64,000 nucleotides of DNA from contig CANDAE010000016.1 of NCBI GenBank assembly GCA_947382645.1, positions 1-64,000 on the forward strand. The letters are read 5' to 3'. Positions 7,680-16,130 of the stretch are shown one piece after another (the stretch's first letter is position 1; every line of letters begins with the position of its first letter). Made by a program: the position numbers and the translations under genes. The notes beneath the pieces were generated by a model. That model saw only the letters and a list, made by a program, of their open reading frames with translations, made no database searches and was not told the origin of the DNA. The DNA is from Suilimivivens sp009774465. Its GTDB lineage: Bacteria; Bacillota; Clostridia; Lachnospirales; Lachnospiraceae.

Positions 7680-8690
7680 TTATATTAATGGTATTTCAAT
7701 ATTAATTTCTGTTCCCTGTTCTATATCAGTATTAATTGATATTATTCCATGTAATAAATTTATTCTTTCTTTCATAATAGATAATCCAAAGTGTTTATCT
7801 TCCTGTTCCGACTTATTTTCAAATTTAAAACCCTTACCATTATCTTTTATATTTATATAACATTTATCATTGCCAGTTCCAACAGTTAAAATAATTTCAT
7901 CTGCATCAGAATGCTTTAATGCATTATTTATTACTTCTTGAATTATTCTGTAAAGAAAAAGTAAAAAAAGATTTATCTCCTGTTTATTTTTATTTTTCCA
8001 TTCTATATCAGTCAAATTTGAAATATTATAAATTATTTCACAATTTTTATATTTCATTTTTGATTCAGTAATAAAATTTTCTATACATTGCTTAAAACCT
8101 AAATCATCAAATGACATTGGCCTAAAATTAAAAATTATTTCTCTTATTTCATCTACTGTTGATTTCAAAATTTTTATACAGTTTTCTAATTCCAGCTTGG
8201 CTCTAATAGGATCTTTATCTATAAACATAGAACTTAGTTCTATCATATGAATCAAATGTGTAAGATTCTGCACAGATGAATCATGCAATTCTCTTGCTAT
8301 TCTTTGACGATCCTTTTCCTGCATTTCTAATATTTTTCTATCATCATATTTATTTAAACTTACACAAATTAGCAATTGTTCTAACTTTTTAATATAAACA
8401 TCATATCTGTTAAATTTTTGATAATGAATCCTATTATCATTTTCTAAATTTTCTTTTTCATTTTTTAAATCTTTGATTTTATCAAATAATAAGTTTTCTG
8501 TACTTCTTGGAGAAAAAACTAAACGATCAGGCTCATCTTTTATTGAATCTAAATATACTTCTATTTCCCTTATTCGATTCAAATTATTTTGGATAATCTC
8601 ATTTTCTTCTTGTTGTATTTCCAATAAACTATCATAAATTTCTTTTAAAACATTTGCTTTATTATCATTCATATTTTTCATTTGCTCCAT
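7680..8690 (-). CDS. soluble DegS-like histidine kinase
   Basis: A 336-residue kinase without membrane segments. The first ~125 residues are strongly charged and predicted coiled coil. A HisKA_3 domain follows with the phospho-acceptor histidine near residue 136 (RQRIARELHDSSVQN), and then an HATPase_c domain with an N box (QEVINNALKHSDA), a G1 box (DNGKGF) and a short GLSIMKERI segment. The lack of a membrane or extracellular sensor implies a cytoplasmic signal or a protein partner, as with DegS. The gene is followed after 14 bp by its response regulator and lies downstream of rsmG on the same strand. Confidence 0.92.
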   Translation of the reverse strand: MEQMKNMNDNKANVLKEIYDSLLEIQQEENEIIQNNLNRIREIEVYLDSIKDEPDRLVFSPRSTENLLFDKIKDLKNEKENLENDNRIHYQKFNRYDVYIKKLEQLLICVSLNKYDDRKILEMQEKDRQRIARELHDSSVQNLTHLIHMIELSSMFIDKDPIRAKLELENCIKILKSTVDEIREIIFNFRPMSFDDLGFKQCIENFITESKMKYKNCEIIYNISNLTDIEWKNKNKQEINLFLLFLYRIIQEVINNALKHSDADEIILTVGTGNDKCYINIKDNGKGFKFENKSEQEDKHFGLSIMKERINLLHGIISINTDIEQGTEINIEIPLI

Positions 8691-8754
8691 AATTTACTAA
8701 TACAGTAACTATGTCCATCATATAATAAAATCAAAATTTAGAAAAGCATGAATT

Positions 8755-9480
8755 TCATTTTATGAGAGGTTCTTTAGAAGGAATTCCTGCTTTTCTTGGA
8801 AATTTTACTGGTGTGACGCTTACTTTTTTAATAACAAAAAGATTTCTATATATATCAGTATCAGGTAGTAAAAATTCAATCTGTTTTTCAAATTTTCCTC
8901 CAAGCAGATGAATTGCACTTTTTGCACATTCAAATTCTTCTGTAACTTTTTCTGATTTATAAGAAATGAAATATCCACCTTTTTTTACAAATGGAATACA
9001 ATATTCTGACAAAGTTGCCAAATTTGCAACAGCTCTTGAAACACACAATTGGAATGATTCTCTAAGCTTATCAGGTTTAGCATAATCTTCAGCCCTTCCA
9101 TGAATAACAGTTATATGTTTAAGTTCTAATCTATTAATCACTTCGTTTAAAAATTGAACTCTCTTATTTAATGAATCCAATAAAGTTATTTTTAAATCAG
9201 GATATACAATTTTAAGTGGTATACCCGGAAAACCTGCACCTGTTCCAACATCAATCAAATTATAATCTTTTTGTGATATATCAGGAACAGCTTTAATAAG
9301 AGAAAGACTGTCAACAAAATGTTTTTTTAACACTTCATCAAATTCTATTATAGAAGTAAGATTCATAAAAGAATTCCATTCTTTTAATAATTCATAATAA
9401 TTATAAAATTGATGAATCTGTTTTTCATTTAAAAAAATATTAAATACTTCCAAATCCTTTTTCATAAGATCCATACTCAT
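8755..9480 (-). CDS. rsmG: 16S rRNA (guanine-N7) methyltransferase RsmG
   Basis: SAM-dependent methyltransferase of the GidB family, which methylates N7 of a guanine in the 530 loop of 16S rRNA (G527 in E. coli). The 241 residues include the SAM-binding loop LIDVGTGAGFPGIPLKI, the LDSLNKRVQFL strand, and the conserved SRAVANLATL segment. The length is normal. It lies 23 bp after mnmG on the same strand, the classical gidA-gidB pair. Loss of this enzyme gives low-level streptomycin resistance in other bacteria (known for the family). Confidence 0.96.
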   Translation of the reverse strand: MSMDLMKKDLEVFNIFLNEKQIHQFYNYYELLKEWNSFMNLTSIIEFDEVLKKHFVDSLSLIKAVPDISQKDYNLIDVGTGAGFPGIPLKIVYPDLKITLLDSLNKRVQFLNEVINRLELKHITVIHGRAEDYAKPDKLRESFQLCVSRAVANLATLSEYCIPFVKKGGYFISYKSEKVTEEFECAKSAIHLLGGKFEKQIEFLLPDTDIYRNLFVIKKVSVTPVKFPRKAGIPSKEPLIK

Positions 9481-9503
9481 GATAAATCTTCTCCCATCTT
9501 ATC

Positions 9504-11405
9504 CTAATTTTTATATTGTTCAAGATAAACCAAAAGTACAGAAATATCTGCAGGAGAAACACCTGAAATACGTGATGCCTGTCCTACCGAAATTGGATGA
9601 AAAGATTTCAATTTTTGTCTTGCCTCTAATCGAAGACTTGGAACATTATCATAATTTAAATCATCAGGAATCTTTTTCTTTTCCATTTTTTTAAATTGTT
9701 CTACCTGACGAAGTTGTCTTTCTATATATCCTTCATATTTAATTTCTATTTCAACCTGTTCGATCACATCATCAGGAAGCCATTTTCTTTCACTGTCCAA
9801 TTCTTTTAATATTTCATAATTCAACTCAGGCCTGCATAGTAACTCAGCAAGATTAGTTCCAGTTTTAAGCAAAGCACTTTCATGCCTTTCCAAAAATTCC
9901 TGATTAGACTTTGCTGCGCCTATCTTTGTATTTTTAAGACGTTCAATTTCTTTTTCAATTAGATACTTCTTATTTAAAACATCATCATATCTTTTTTTTG
10001 AAATAAGTCCAACCTGAAAACCTTTTTCACTAAGTCTTAAATCTGCATTATCCTGACGAAGTAAAAGGCGGTACTCTGCCCTTGAAGTCATCATACGGTA
10101 AGGTTCATAATTATCTTTTGTTACGAGATCATCAATTAAAACACCTATATAGGCTTCCGATCTGTCAAGAACAATTTCTTCTTTTCCAAAGATAAACCGG
10201 GCTGCATTTATTCCTGCAATTAATCCCTGAGCTGCCGCTTCTTCATAACCACTGCTTCCATTTAACTGTCCACTGCTATATAAACCTTCCACATCCTTAA
10301 ATCTTAATGTAGGATAAAGCTGCTTTGGATTAATACAATCGTATTCAATTGCATAAGCATTTCTTACTATTTTACAATTTTCCAAACCTGGAACAGTTCG
10401 ATACATTGCAAGCTGCACATCCTCCGGAAGTGAAGATGACATGCCTCCCACATACATTTCATTAGTATGTAATCCTTCCGGTTCTATAAATACCTGATGT
10501 CTTTCTTTATCTGCAAATTTAACTACCTTATCTTCAATAGAAGGACAATATCTTGGTCCGGTACCCTCAATAATTCCGGCATAAATAGGCGAGCGATCAA
10601 GGTTATTTCTTATTATTTCATGTGTTTTTTCATTTGTATAAGTAAGATAACATGAAACCTGATTAATTTGCACATCTTTTGGATCAGTGGAAAAAGAAAA
10701 GGGAACTACCTTTTCATCACCAAACTGTTCTTCCATTTTTGAAAAATCAATACTTCTCTTATCCATTCTGGCAGGGGTTCCTGTTTTAAATCTTCTGATT
10801 TCAATTCCCATAGATAATAAAGAATCCGTAAGATGATTTGCTGCCTGAAGACCATTTGGTCCGGTATATGTAATTGCCTCTCCACATAAACACCTTGCCT
10901 TCAAATAAGTTCCTGTACATAAAATTACTGCTTTACATTCATAAACTGCGCCTGTAAAAGTCTTAACACCAACAATTTTTTTAGTAAATTTATTATTTTT
11001 ATTATCAACAGGTTTCCACAATAATTCACAAACTTCTGATTGTTTAATTGTTAAATGATTCTGGTTTTCCAAAACCTTTCTCATTGCACGACTATATTCT
11101 GCTTTATCAGCCTGAGCCCGCAGAGAATGCACAGCCGGTCCTTTTGATCTATTAAGCATTTTTGACTGAATAAAAGTTTTATCTATAATTTTTCCCATCT
11201 CTCCGCCAAGAGCATCCAGTTCTCTTACCAAATGACCTTTTGAAGAACCGCCAATATTTGGATTACAGGGCATAAGTGCAATACTGTCAACACTTACTGT
11301 AAATATAACAGTTTCAAGTCCAAGTCTTGCACATGCCAATGCTGCTTCACATCCGGCATGACCTGCTCCAATTACACAAACATCTACATTTTCTCTGATT
11401 TCCAT
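9504..11405 (-). CDS. mnmG: tRNA uridine 5-carboxymethylaminomethyl modification enzyme MnmG
   Basis: FAD-dependent enzyme that, with MnmE, installs the cmnm5 group on U34 of tRNAs. The FAD-binding motif GAGHAGCEAALA is at the N-terminus. The two family signatures GPRYCPSIEDKVVKF and GQLNGSSGYEEAAAQG are present, and the C-terminal helical domain (ending in ISGVSPADISVLLVYLEQ) docks MnmE and tRNA. An upstream in-frame extension is possible, but the ATG at 11405 gives the standard N-terminus (MEIRENVDVCVIGAGH) and 633 residues. The Shine-Dalgarno is weak and distant, which suggests coupling to mnmE translation 46 bp upstream. Confidence 0.97.
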   Translation of the reverse strand: MEIRENVDVCVIGAGHAGCEAALACARLGLETVIFTVSVDSIALMPCNPNIGGSSKGHLVRELDALGGEMGKIIDKTFIQSKMLNRSKGPAVHSLRAQADKAEYSRAMRKVLENQNHLTIKQSEVCELLWKPVDNKNNKFTKKIVGVKTFTGAVYECKAVILCTGTYLKARCLCGEAITYTGPNGLQAANHLTDSLLSMGIEIRRFKTGTPARMDKRSIDFSKMEEQFGDEKVVPFSFSTDPKDVQINQVSCYLTYTNEKTHEIIRNNLDRSPIYAGIIEGTGPRYCPSIEDKVVKFADKERHQVFIEPEGLHTNEMYVGGMSSSLPEDVQLAMYRTVPGLENCKIVRNAYAIEYDCINPKQLYPTLRFKDVEGLYSSGQLNGSSGYEEAAAQGLIAGINAARFIFGKEEIVLDRSEAYIGVLIDDLVTKDNYEPYRMMTSRAEYRLLLRQDNADLRLSEKGFQVGLISKKRYDDVLNKKYLIEKEIERLKNTKIGAAKSNQEFLERHESALLKTGTNLAELLCRPELNYEILKELDSERKWLPDDVIEQVEIEIKYEGYIERQLRQVEQFKKMEKKKIPDDLNYDNVPSLRLEARQKLKSFHPISVGQASRISGVSPADISVLLVYLEQYKN

Positions 11406-11451
11406 GAAAGACCAAACCTTTCTTATAATAAACACATATATAATCAGTGTT

Positions 11452-12834
11452 TCACTTTCCCATACAAAATCTGGAAAAGATTTCATTTACAAGATCATCT
11501 TCTACTTCTTCACCTATAATTTTTCCAAGACTTTTATAAGCGCTCATCAGATCAATAGAATAAAAATCTTCTGGCATATTATTATCAATACTTTTAATTA
11601 CCTGAATTAAACTGTTAAGTGATTCCTGTAATGCTTCCTTATGTCTTAAATTAGTAATCATAATTTCAGAATTGAAATCTATTTCTCCATTTATAAAAAG
11701 TTTTTTTACTGCATTTTCAAAATCTTCAATTCCTGTATTTTTCTTCGTAGAAGTTTTAACTATAATAATATTTTCATCTACTCTGTCTTTTAATTCTTCA
11801 ATTGTTACTTTTGATTCAAGATCAGACTTATTAAACAATATAATACATTTTTTATTTTCAATTAATTTTATAATATCAATATCATTTTCATCTAAAGGAA
11901 CAGAAGAGTCAACTACATATATAATAAGATCTGCCTCTTTTATATATTTTTTGGTTTTTTCCACACCGATTTTTTCAATGACATCTTCTGCTGCACGTAT
12001 ACCTGCAGTATCTGTTACATGCAAATTAATACCATTAAGCTTTATATTTTCTTCAATTACATCTCTTGTAGTTCCGGCAATATCTGTTACAATTGCTTTT
12101 TCTTCACCAACTAATATATTTAATAAAGAAGATTTACCTGCATTTGGTTTTCCAACAATTACAGTATTTACTCCTTCTTTAATTATTTTTCCATTTTCAG
12201 CAGTTAATAATAATTTATTAATATCAGAAATTAAATTTTTAACTTTCAAATTTAATTTTTCAGGATAATTATCAAGATTTATATGTTCAGGATCATCCAA
12301 TGCAGATTCTATAAAAGCAATTTCAAAAATTATTTCATTTCTAAGTTTTGTTATTTTATTATAGACAGAACCTTTTAACTGCTTTACAGAATTTTTTAAG
12401 GCAATTTCATTTTCGGAAGATATAACATCCATCACTGCTTCCGCTTCTGATAAATCAATTCTTCCATTTAAAAAGGCACGTTTTGTAAACTCACCAGGCT
12501 GTGCAAGCCTGGCGCCATTTTTTATAACAAGTTCCAAAATCCGATTCATAACCAAAGTTCCACCATGACAATTAATTTCCACTGTATCTTCTGTGGTGAA
12601 ACTATTAGGACTTTTCATAACAGAAACCATTACTTCATCTATAATTTCATCTTTTTCAATTATATATCCATAATGAATCGTATTTGTCTTATAATTATTT
12701 AGCACTCTATTATTATTTTTATTTACATATATATTACTTACAATATCAATAGCTTCTTTTCCACTTATTCTTATAATTCCAATGCCGGAATTACTCATGG
12801 CAGTTGCAATGGCAGCAATTGTATCTGAATTCAT
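11452..12834 (-). CDS. mnmE: tRNA modification GTPase MnmE
   Basis: Partner of MnmG in wobble-uridine modification. The N-terminal ~120 residues are the folate-binding TrmE domain. The central G domain shows G1 (GKPNAGKSSLLN), G2/G3 (TTRDV, DTAGI) and G4 (NKSD). The chain ends with the family-specific CMGK tail, whose cysteine is typical of MnmE. The ATG at 12834 has GAGAGG 8 bases upstream and gives MNSDTIAAIATAMS; a longer frame upstream has no ribosome-binding site. At 460 residues it is full length. It starts 48 bp after jag and precedes mnmG in the same unit. Confidence 0.97.
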   Translation of the reverse strand: MNSDTIAAIATAMSNSGIGIIRISGKEAIDIVSNIYVNKNNNRVLNNYKTNTIHYGYIIEKDEIIDEVMVSVMKSPNSFTTEDTVEINCHGGTLVMNRILELVIKNGARLAQPGEFTKRAFLNGRIDLSEAEAVMDVISSENEIALKNSVKQLKGSVYNKITKLRNEIIFEIAFIESALDDPEHINLDNYPEKLNLKVKNLISDINKLLLTAENGKIIKEGVNTVIVGKPNAGKSSLLNILVGEEKAIVTDIAGTTRDVIEENIKLNGINLHVTDTAGIRAAEDVIEKIGVEKTKKYIKEADLIIYVVDSSVPLDENDIDIIKLIENKKCIILFNKSDLESKVTIEELKDRVDENIIIVKTSTKKNTGIEDFENAVKKLFINGEIDFNSEIMITNLRHKEALQESLNSLIQVIKSIDNNMPEDFYSIDLMSAYKSLGKIIGEEVEDDLVNEIFSRFCMGK

Positions 12835-12882
12835 AACAAAACCTCTCAAAAAAAAGTTGGAGGAGTAATCCCCCAACATTTT

Positions 12883-13506
12883 TTATCTCTTTAAAGTTAC
12901 AACAACTCTTCTAAAAGGTTCTTCCCCTTCACTATGAGTTGTAACAAATTTATCATTCTGTAATGCTGAATGAATAATTCTTCTCTCATAAGGATTCATA
13001 GGCTCCAAAGAAACAGGACGTTTTGTTCTTTTTACTTTATATGCAATATTTTTAGCAAGATTTTCAAGAGTATCTTTTCTTCTCTTACGGTAATTTTCTG
13101 TATCAACTTTTACTCTGATATAATCTTCAGAATCCTTGTTTACTACCAGTGAAACAAGATATTGAAGAGAATCAAGAGTTTGTCCTCTTTTACCAATCAA
13201 AACACCCATTTCATCACCACTTAAATCAATGTTAAGATTTTTATTTATTTCATCATAATCTATTTGCATCTTAACAATCAAATTCATGGCATCAAATACT
13301 TCTTTTAAGAAATCTTCTGCTTTATCAGGGATTGTACATTTTACTCTTGCCTTAATAATAGCAGGTTTTGATCCAATACCAAGAAAACCTGATGAACCTT
13401 CATCAACCACAACATAATCTAATTTATCACTTGTAACAACAAATTTTTGACAAGCTTCTGTAATTGCATCATTCACTGATTTTGCTGAAATCTCAATGTA
13501 TTCCAT
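12883..13506 (-). CDS. jag: RNA-binding protein Jag/KhpB (Jag_N, KH, R3H)
   Basis: A 207-residue SpoIIIJ-associated protein. Residues 1-50 form the Jag_N domain (EISAKSVNDAITEACQKF, with the GFLGIGSK loop). Residues ~55-130 form a KH-like domain with the GxxG loop in LIGKRGQTLDSLQYL. Residues ~135-205 form an R3H domain (NPYERRIIHSALQ). With KhpA this family binds RNA and affects cell elongation and division in streptococci. The gene follows yidC by 12 bp, the usual yidC-jag pair. A sporulation role is known only by name from Bacillus. Confidence 0.94.
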   Translation of the reverse strand: MEYIEISAKSVNDAITEACQKFVVTSDKLDYVVVDEGSSGFLGIGSKPAIIKARVKCTIPDKAEDFLKEVFDAMNLIVKMQIDYDEINKNLNIDLSGDEMGVLIGKRGQTLDSLQYLVSLVVNKDSEDYIRVKVDTENYRKRRKDTLENLAKNIAYKVKRTKRPVSLEPMNPYERRIIHSALQNDKFVTTHSEGEEPFRRVVVTLKR

Positions 13507-13518
13507 AATATTTCCCCC

Positions 13519-14874
13519 TTATTTATTATTCTTTTCATTATATTGTCTTACCATATTTGCTTTTGCTGCAAGACTTCCAGGTTTCGCATTACTGTTATAA
13601 TATTCCGTAGATTTTTTCATGGCTTCATCTCTTTCACTTTGGCTGGATTTTACCTGAGCTTTAGATGCCATAGAATATTTATTTGTATTTACATTTTTAG
13701 TACTTAAAGTAGCATTTCTATTTAATGTTTTAGGATCAATACCAGCTTTTTCAAGCTTTTTATTTCTCTTATCAACGTTCTTTTTAATAAGTTCATCAAT
13801 ATCAATTTTATCAATATGTCTGTTAATTACAATCTGCTGTATACTTCTTACTACAGAACCGGCAATCCAGTAAAGTCCCATACCGGCAGGAAGAGTAAAA
13901 CAAAAAACTGCAGACATAACAGGCATCATTGTATTCATCATTTTCATGGACTGAGCCATTGAATTCTGCTGATCACTTTGATTTGATGTATCCGGCTGAG
14001 GCATTAATTTTGTATTAATCCACTGAGTAACCGCTGATAAAACAGGTATGATAAGAGCAACAATTATTAAAAACCATTGTGTTCCTCCATCAGCATTCCA
14101 TGCCTGTGCTGCCATATAAGAAGGAGAATTTCCTATATTAATTCCTAGAAAATTATTATATCTGTCTATCAGCCCCCTGGTAATTGTTTCACCATTTGCA
14201 CCAAGCTGACTTAAAATATATTCTCCCTGATATCTTAATCCCGACAAATCATAATGACTTGCAATTAAATTCATATCTGTAGAAGTCAACTTATTTAATA
14301 CATCCACTACTCCATTTTGAATATTGCCTTCTGTAATACTTTTTCCATACATAGATACAACTTTGGCAATTTCTTCAACTCCGGAATTTTGTAAAAAAGC
14401 AGCATTATCTACAGAAATAATTTTATCAGCAAGAACTCTGAAAGTATCTCCTATTTTTCCAACATATGCAGGCATTGCATAAATAACACGATAAAGAGCA
14501 AACAAAATAGGCATTTGTATTAAAAGCTGGATACAGCTTCCGCTGGGTGATACACCATATTTTGCATAAACAGCCTGTGTTTCAGCATTCATGGCCATCA
14601 TGGACTCATTATCTTTTTTATTTTTATATTTTGCCTGAATTGCCTGAATTTCAGGATTCATTTTTGCTGAAAGTTTGGAAAATTTCTGCTGCTTGATTGT
14701 AAGCGGCATCAATAATAAATAAATAACAATAGTAAATAAGATAATAGACAAACCTATATTCGGAATTCCTATTAAATCTAAAAGGGTAAAAATACCTTCC
14801 ATAAGATATCCAAGTATTTTTGCTATAGGACCGAGTATAAAACCGTCATACTGGGTTAAAACAATTCCTGTCAA
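13519..14874 (-). CDS. yidC: membrane protein insertase YidC/Oxa1
   Basis: Inserts membrane proteins alone or with SecYEG. The 451-residue protein has an N-terminal helix, a 60KD_IMP domain starting near residue 35 (IILFTIVIYLLLMPLT, then the charged hairpin KLSAKMNPEIQAIQAKYKNK), and the conserved GCIQ-like turn before the next helix (SGSCIQLLIQMPILFALYRVI). A long loop of about 130 residues separates this helix from the C-terminal pair (GTQWFLIIVALIIPVLSAV and the FTLPAGMGLYWIAGSVV helix), making the protein longer than the Bacillus homologue. The basic C-terminal tail (~80 residues) probably contacts ribosomes. No lipobox is visible. Upstream is yidD, downstream jag. Confidence 0.95.
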   Translation of the reverse strand: MTGIVLTQYDGFILGPIAKILGYLMEGIFTLLDLIGIPNIGLSIILFTIVIYLLLMPLTIKQQKFSKLSAKMNPEIQAIQAKYKNKKDNESMMAMNAETQAVYAKYGVSPSGSCIQLLIQMPILFALYRVIYAMPAYVGKIGDTFRVLADKIISVDNAAFLQNSGVEEIAKVVSMYGKSITEGNIQNGVVDVLNKLTSTDMNLIASHYDLSGLRYQGEYILSQLGANGETITRGLIDRYNNFLGINIGNSPSYMAAQAWNADGGTQWFLIIVALIIPVLSAVTQWINTKLMPQPDTSNQSDQQNSMAQSMKMMNTMMPVMSAVFCFTLPAGMGLYWIAGSVVRSIQQIVINRHIDKIDIDELIKKNVDKRNKKLEKAGIDPKTLNRNATLSTKNVNTNKYSMASKAQVKSSQSERDEAMKKSTEYYNSNAKPGSLAAKANMVRQYNEKNNK

Positions 14875-14907
14875 TTTACTTCCTCCTGCTTTTGATTCTA
14901 TTAATTA

Positions 14908-15117
14908 CTAAGGTACAGGATCATATCCTCCTTTTGAAAAAGGATTACACCTTATAATTCTCCAGAGAGCAAGTATTCCTCCCTTAACAACGCCATATTT
15001 TTCAACTGCTTCAAGTCCATACTCAGAACATGTTGGAAAATAAGGACATTTTGTTCTTTTCATCGGAGAAATATATTTTCTATAAAATTTAATCAATAAA
15101 ATCAATAATTTTTTCAT
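14908..15117 (-). CDS. yidD: membrane protein insertion efficiency factor YidD
   Basis: A small protein of 69 residues with the family core CPYFPTCSEYGLEAVEKYG, followed by GGILALWRIIRCNPF and the terminal GGYDPVP. An amphipathic basic N-terminus (KLLILLIKFYRKYISP) is expected to lie on the inner face of the membrane. It assists YidC-dependent insertion. It starts 4 bp after the rnpA stop and precedes yidC, the standard order. Confidence 0.96.
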   Translation of the reverse strand: MKKLLILLIKFYRKYISPMKRTKCPYFPTCSEYGLEAVEKYGVVKGGILALWRIIRCNPFSKGGYDPVP

Positions 15118-15121
15118 ATTA

Positions 15122-15478
15122 TTATTGTCTGATTACTTCATCAATAATATGATGAAGTTTCGCAAGATGTAATAAAGCGCTTTCCATTTCAAAATACGAT
15201 ATATTTGAAGCACTGTTTCTGGCTATGACTACTATATCTAAACCACTATTAAATATATTTTCATGTAGTCTGTAACTTTCTCTTATCAATCTTGTAACCT
15301 TGTGTCTGACAACGCTGTTTCCTACCTTTTTACTTACACTGATTCCCAATCTGTTTTTTTTCATACTATTTTCCAAAACATACATTACTAAATATTTGTT
15401 GGCATAAGATTTGCCATTTTTATATACAAACTGAAAATCAAAATTACTTTTTAAAGACTCCGAATACTTATATTTCAT
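15122..15478 (-). CDS. rnpA: ribonuclease P protein component
   Basis: Protein subunit of RNase P, which helps the catalytic RNA process tRNA 5' ends. The 118-residue chain contains the family signature KKNRLGISVSKKVGNSVVRH followed by KVTRLIRESYR (the RNR region) and a C-terminal DIVVIARNSA strand. The ATG at 15478 (MKYKYSESLKSNFDF) matches the family N-terminus. An upstream in-frame ATG would start inside the rpmH-rnpA hairpin and is unlikely. The RNase P RNA gene is not in the window. Confidence 0.94.
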   Translation of the reverse strand: MKYKYSESLKSNFDFQFVYKNGKSYANKYLVMYVLENSMKKNRLGISVSKKVGNSVVRHKVTRLIRESYRLHENIFNSGLDIVVIARNSASNISYFEMESALLHLAKLHHIIDEVIRQ

Positions 15479-15496
15479 TTCAATATATCCATATAG

Positions 15497-15523
15497 AAAA
15501 AAAGGCCACATAACGCGGCCTAT
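15497..15523 (-). terminator. hairpin with T-run between rpmH and rnpA
   Basis: On the minus strand the sequence AGGCC-GCGTTATGT-GGCCT is followed by a run of seven T residues. The left arm overlaps the rpmH stop codon. It has the form of an intrinsic terminator placed between two cotranscribed genes, so partial attenuation is the natural reading. Confidence 0.6.
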
Positions 15524-15654
15524 GCTGATAATCTTTTTCTTCCTTTTGCTCTTCTGGCTGCTAACACTTTTCTACCACCAGGAGTACTCATTCTGGCTCT
15601 GAAACCATGTACTTTAGATCTCTGCCTGTTCTTAGGCTGGAAAGTCATTTTCAT
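15520..15654 (-). CDS. rpmH: 50S ribosomal protein L34
   Basis: A 44-residue, very basic protein translating as MKMTFQPKNRQRSKVHGFRA and continuing RMSTPGGRKVLAARRAKGRK to a final RLSA, the canonical L34 pattern. AAAGGAGGTG lies 11-13 bases upstream of the start. It is the first gene of the leftward unit from the origin and has a strong promoter about 90 bp upstream. It is too short to stand out as a long frame but is unmistakable. Confidence 0.98.
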   Translation of the reverse strand: MKMTFQPKNRQRSKVHGFRARMSTPGGRKVLAARRAKGRKRLSA

Positions 15655-15743
15655 TTCTGGATGCACCTCCTTTACTTAACCTTAATATATAATAAGGTAG
15701 ACAAATATTTAGATTTAACTTCTGTTTAGAAAATATCATAACG

Positions 15744-15772
15744 ATTATATAAAATTTAACCTTTTCCGTCAA
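15744..15772 (-). promoter_or_regulatory. strong sigma-A promoter for the rpmH operon
   Basis: On the minus strand, TTGACG (15767-15772), a 17-bp spacer and TATAAT (15744-15749): 11 of 12 consensus positions. The transcript would begin near 15737 and run through rpmH and, past the intercistronic hairpin, into rnpA and beyond. Confidence 0.85.
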
Positions 15773-15884
15773 GTAAAAAGATATAAAAAAAACACTGTAA
15801 AAATCGTGATTTTTAACACATCTACATATAGTTATATTTACCTTATACTAACCACTAAATATAGAATCATAAATTTACATAATA

Positions 15885-15916
15885 ATATCCACAAGCTGTG
15901 GATAAAATGTGGATAA
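15885..15916. other. oriC, upstream DnaA-box cluster
   Basis: Two perfect DnaA boxes in the TGTGGATAA orientation (15897-15905 and 15908-15916) are spaced 11 bp start to start. They are preceded by one near-match, ATATCCACA (15885-15893), in the opposite orientation. The position upstream of dnaA corresponds to the incA/B part of the Bacillus-type origin. Confidence 0.85.
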
Positions 15917-16053
15917 CTATTATTTTTTCTACATTTTTTAAAAATAATTTAACTTTTTACAGGTTTTATGGATGTGTAAACTGTTAATTACTTTTTTCAA
16001 GTTATTAACAATTGATAAGAAATATAAGAAAACTTATGTAAACTAAAAATAAT

Positions 16054-16082
16054 TTGAAATTTTACAAAATCTATATTATTAT
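16054..16082 (+). promoter_or_regulatory. sigma-A promoter for dnaA
   Basis: TTGAAA (16054-16059), a 17-bp spacer and TATTAT (16077-16082). The predicted start near 16089 leaves a leader of about 40 bases. DnaA boxes lie 140-170 bp upstream, so autoregulation by DnaA is possible. Confidence 0.7.
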
Positions 16083-16130
16083 ATAGAAGAGGAATTTTGT
16101 CTCTCTTAAAATATGTTTGGGGGCCATGTA

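Larger units (their letters stand above)
15655..16130. other. origin-proximal intergenic region between rpmH and dnaA
   Basis: A divergent, non-coding stretch of 476 bp. It holds the rpmH promoter (minus strand), a cluster of DnaA boxes (15885-15916), A/T-rich sequence, and the dnaA promoter (plus strand). Together with the dnaA-dnaN gap it forms the probable bipartite oriC. No RNA gene or coding frame was seen. Confidence 0.85.

Noticed and set aside
11672..12268. 198-residue open frame on the plus strand opposite mnmE
   Set aside because: It mirrors a clear MnmE GTPase, is rich in F/S/I as expected for the complement of A-rich codons, and has no ribosome-binding site.
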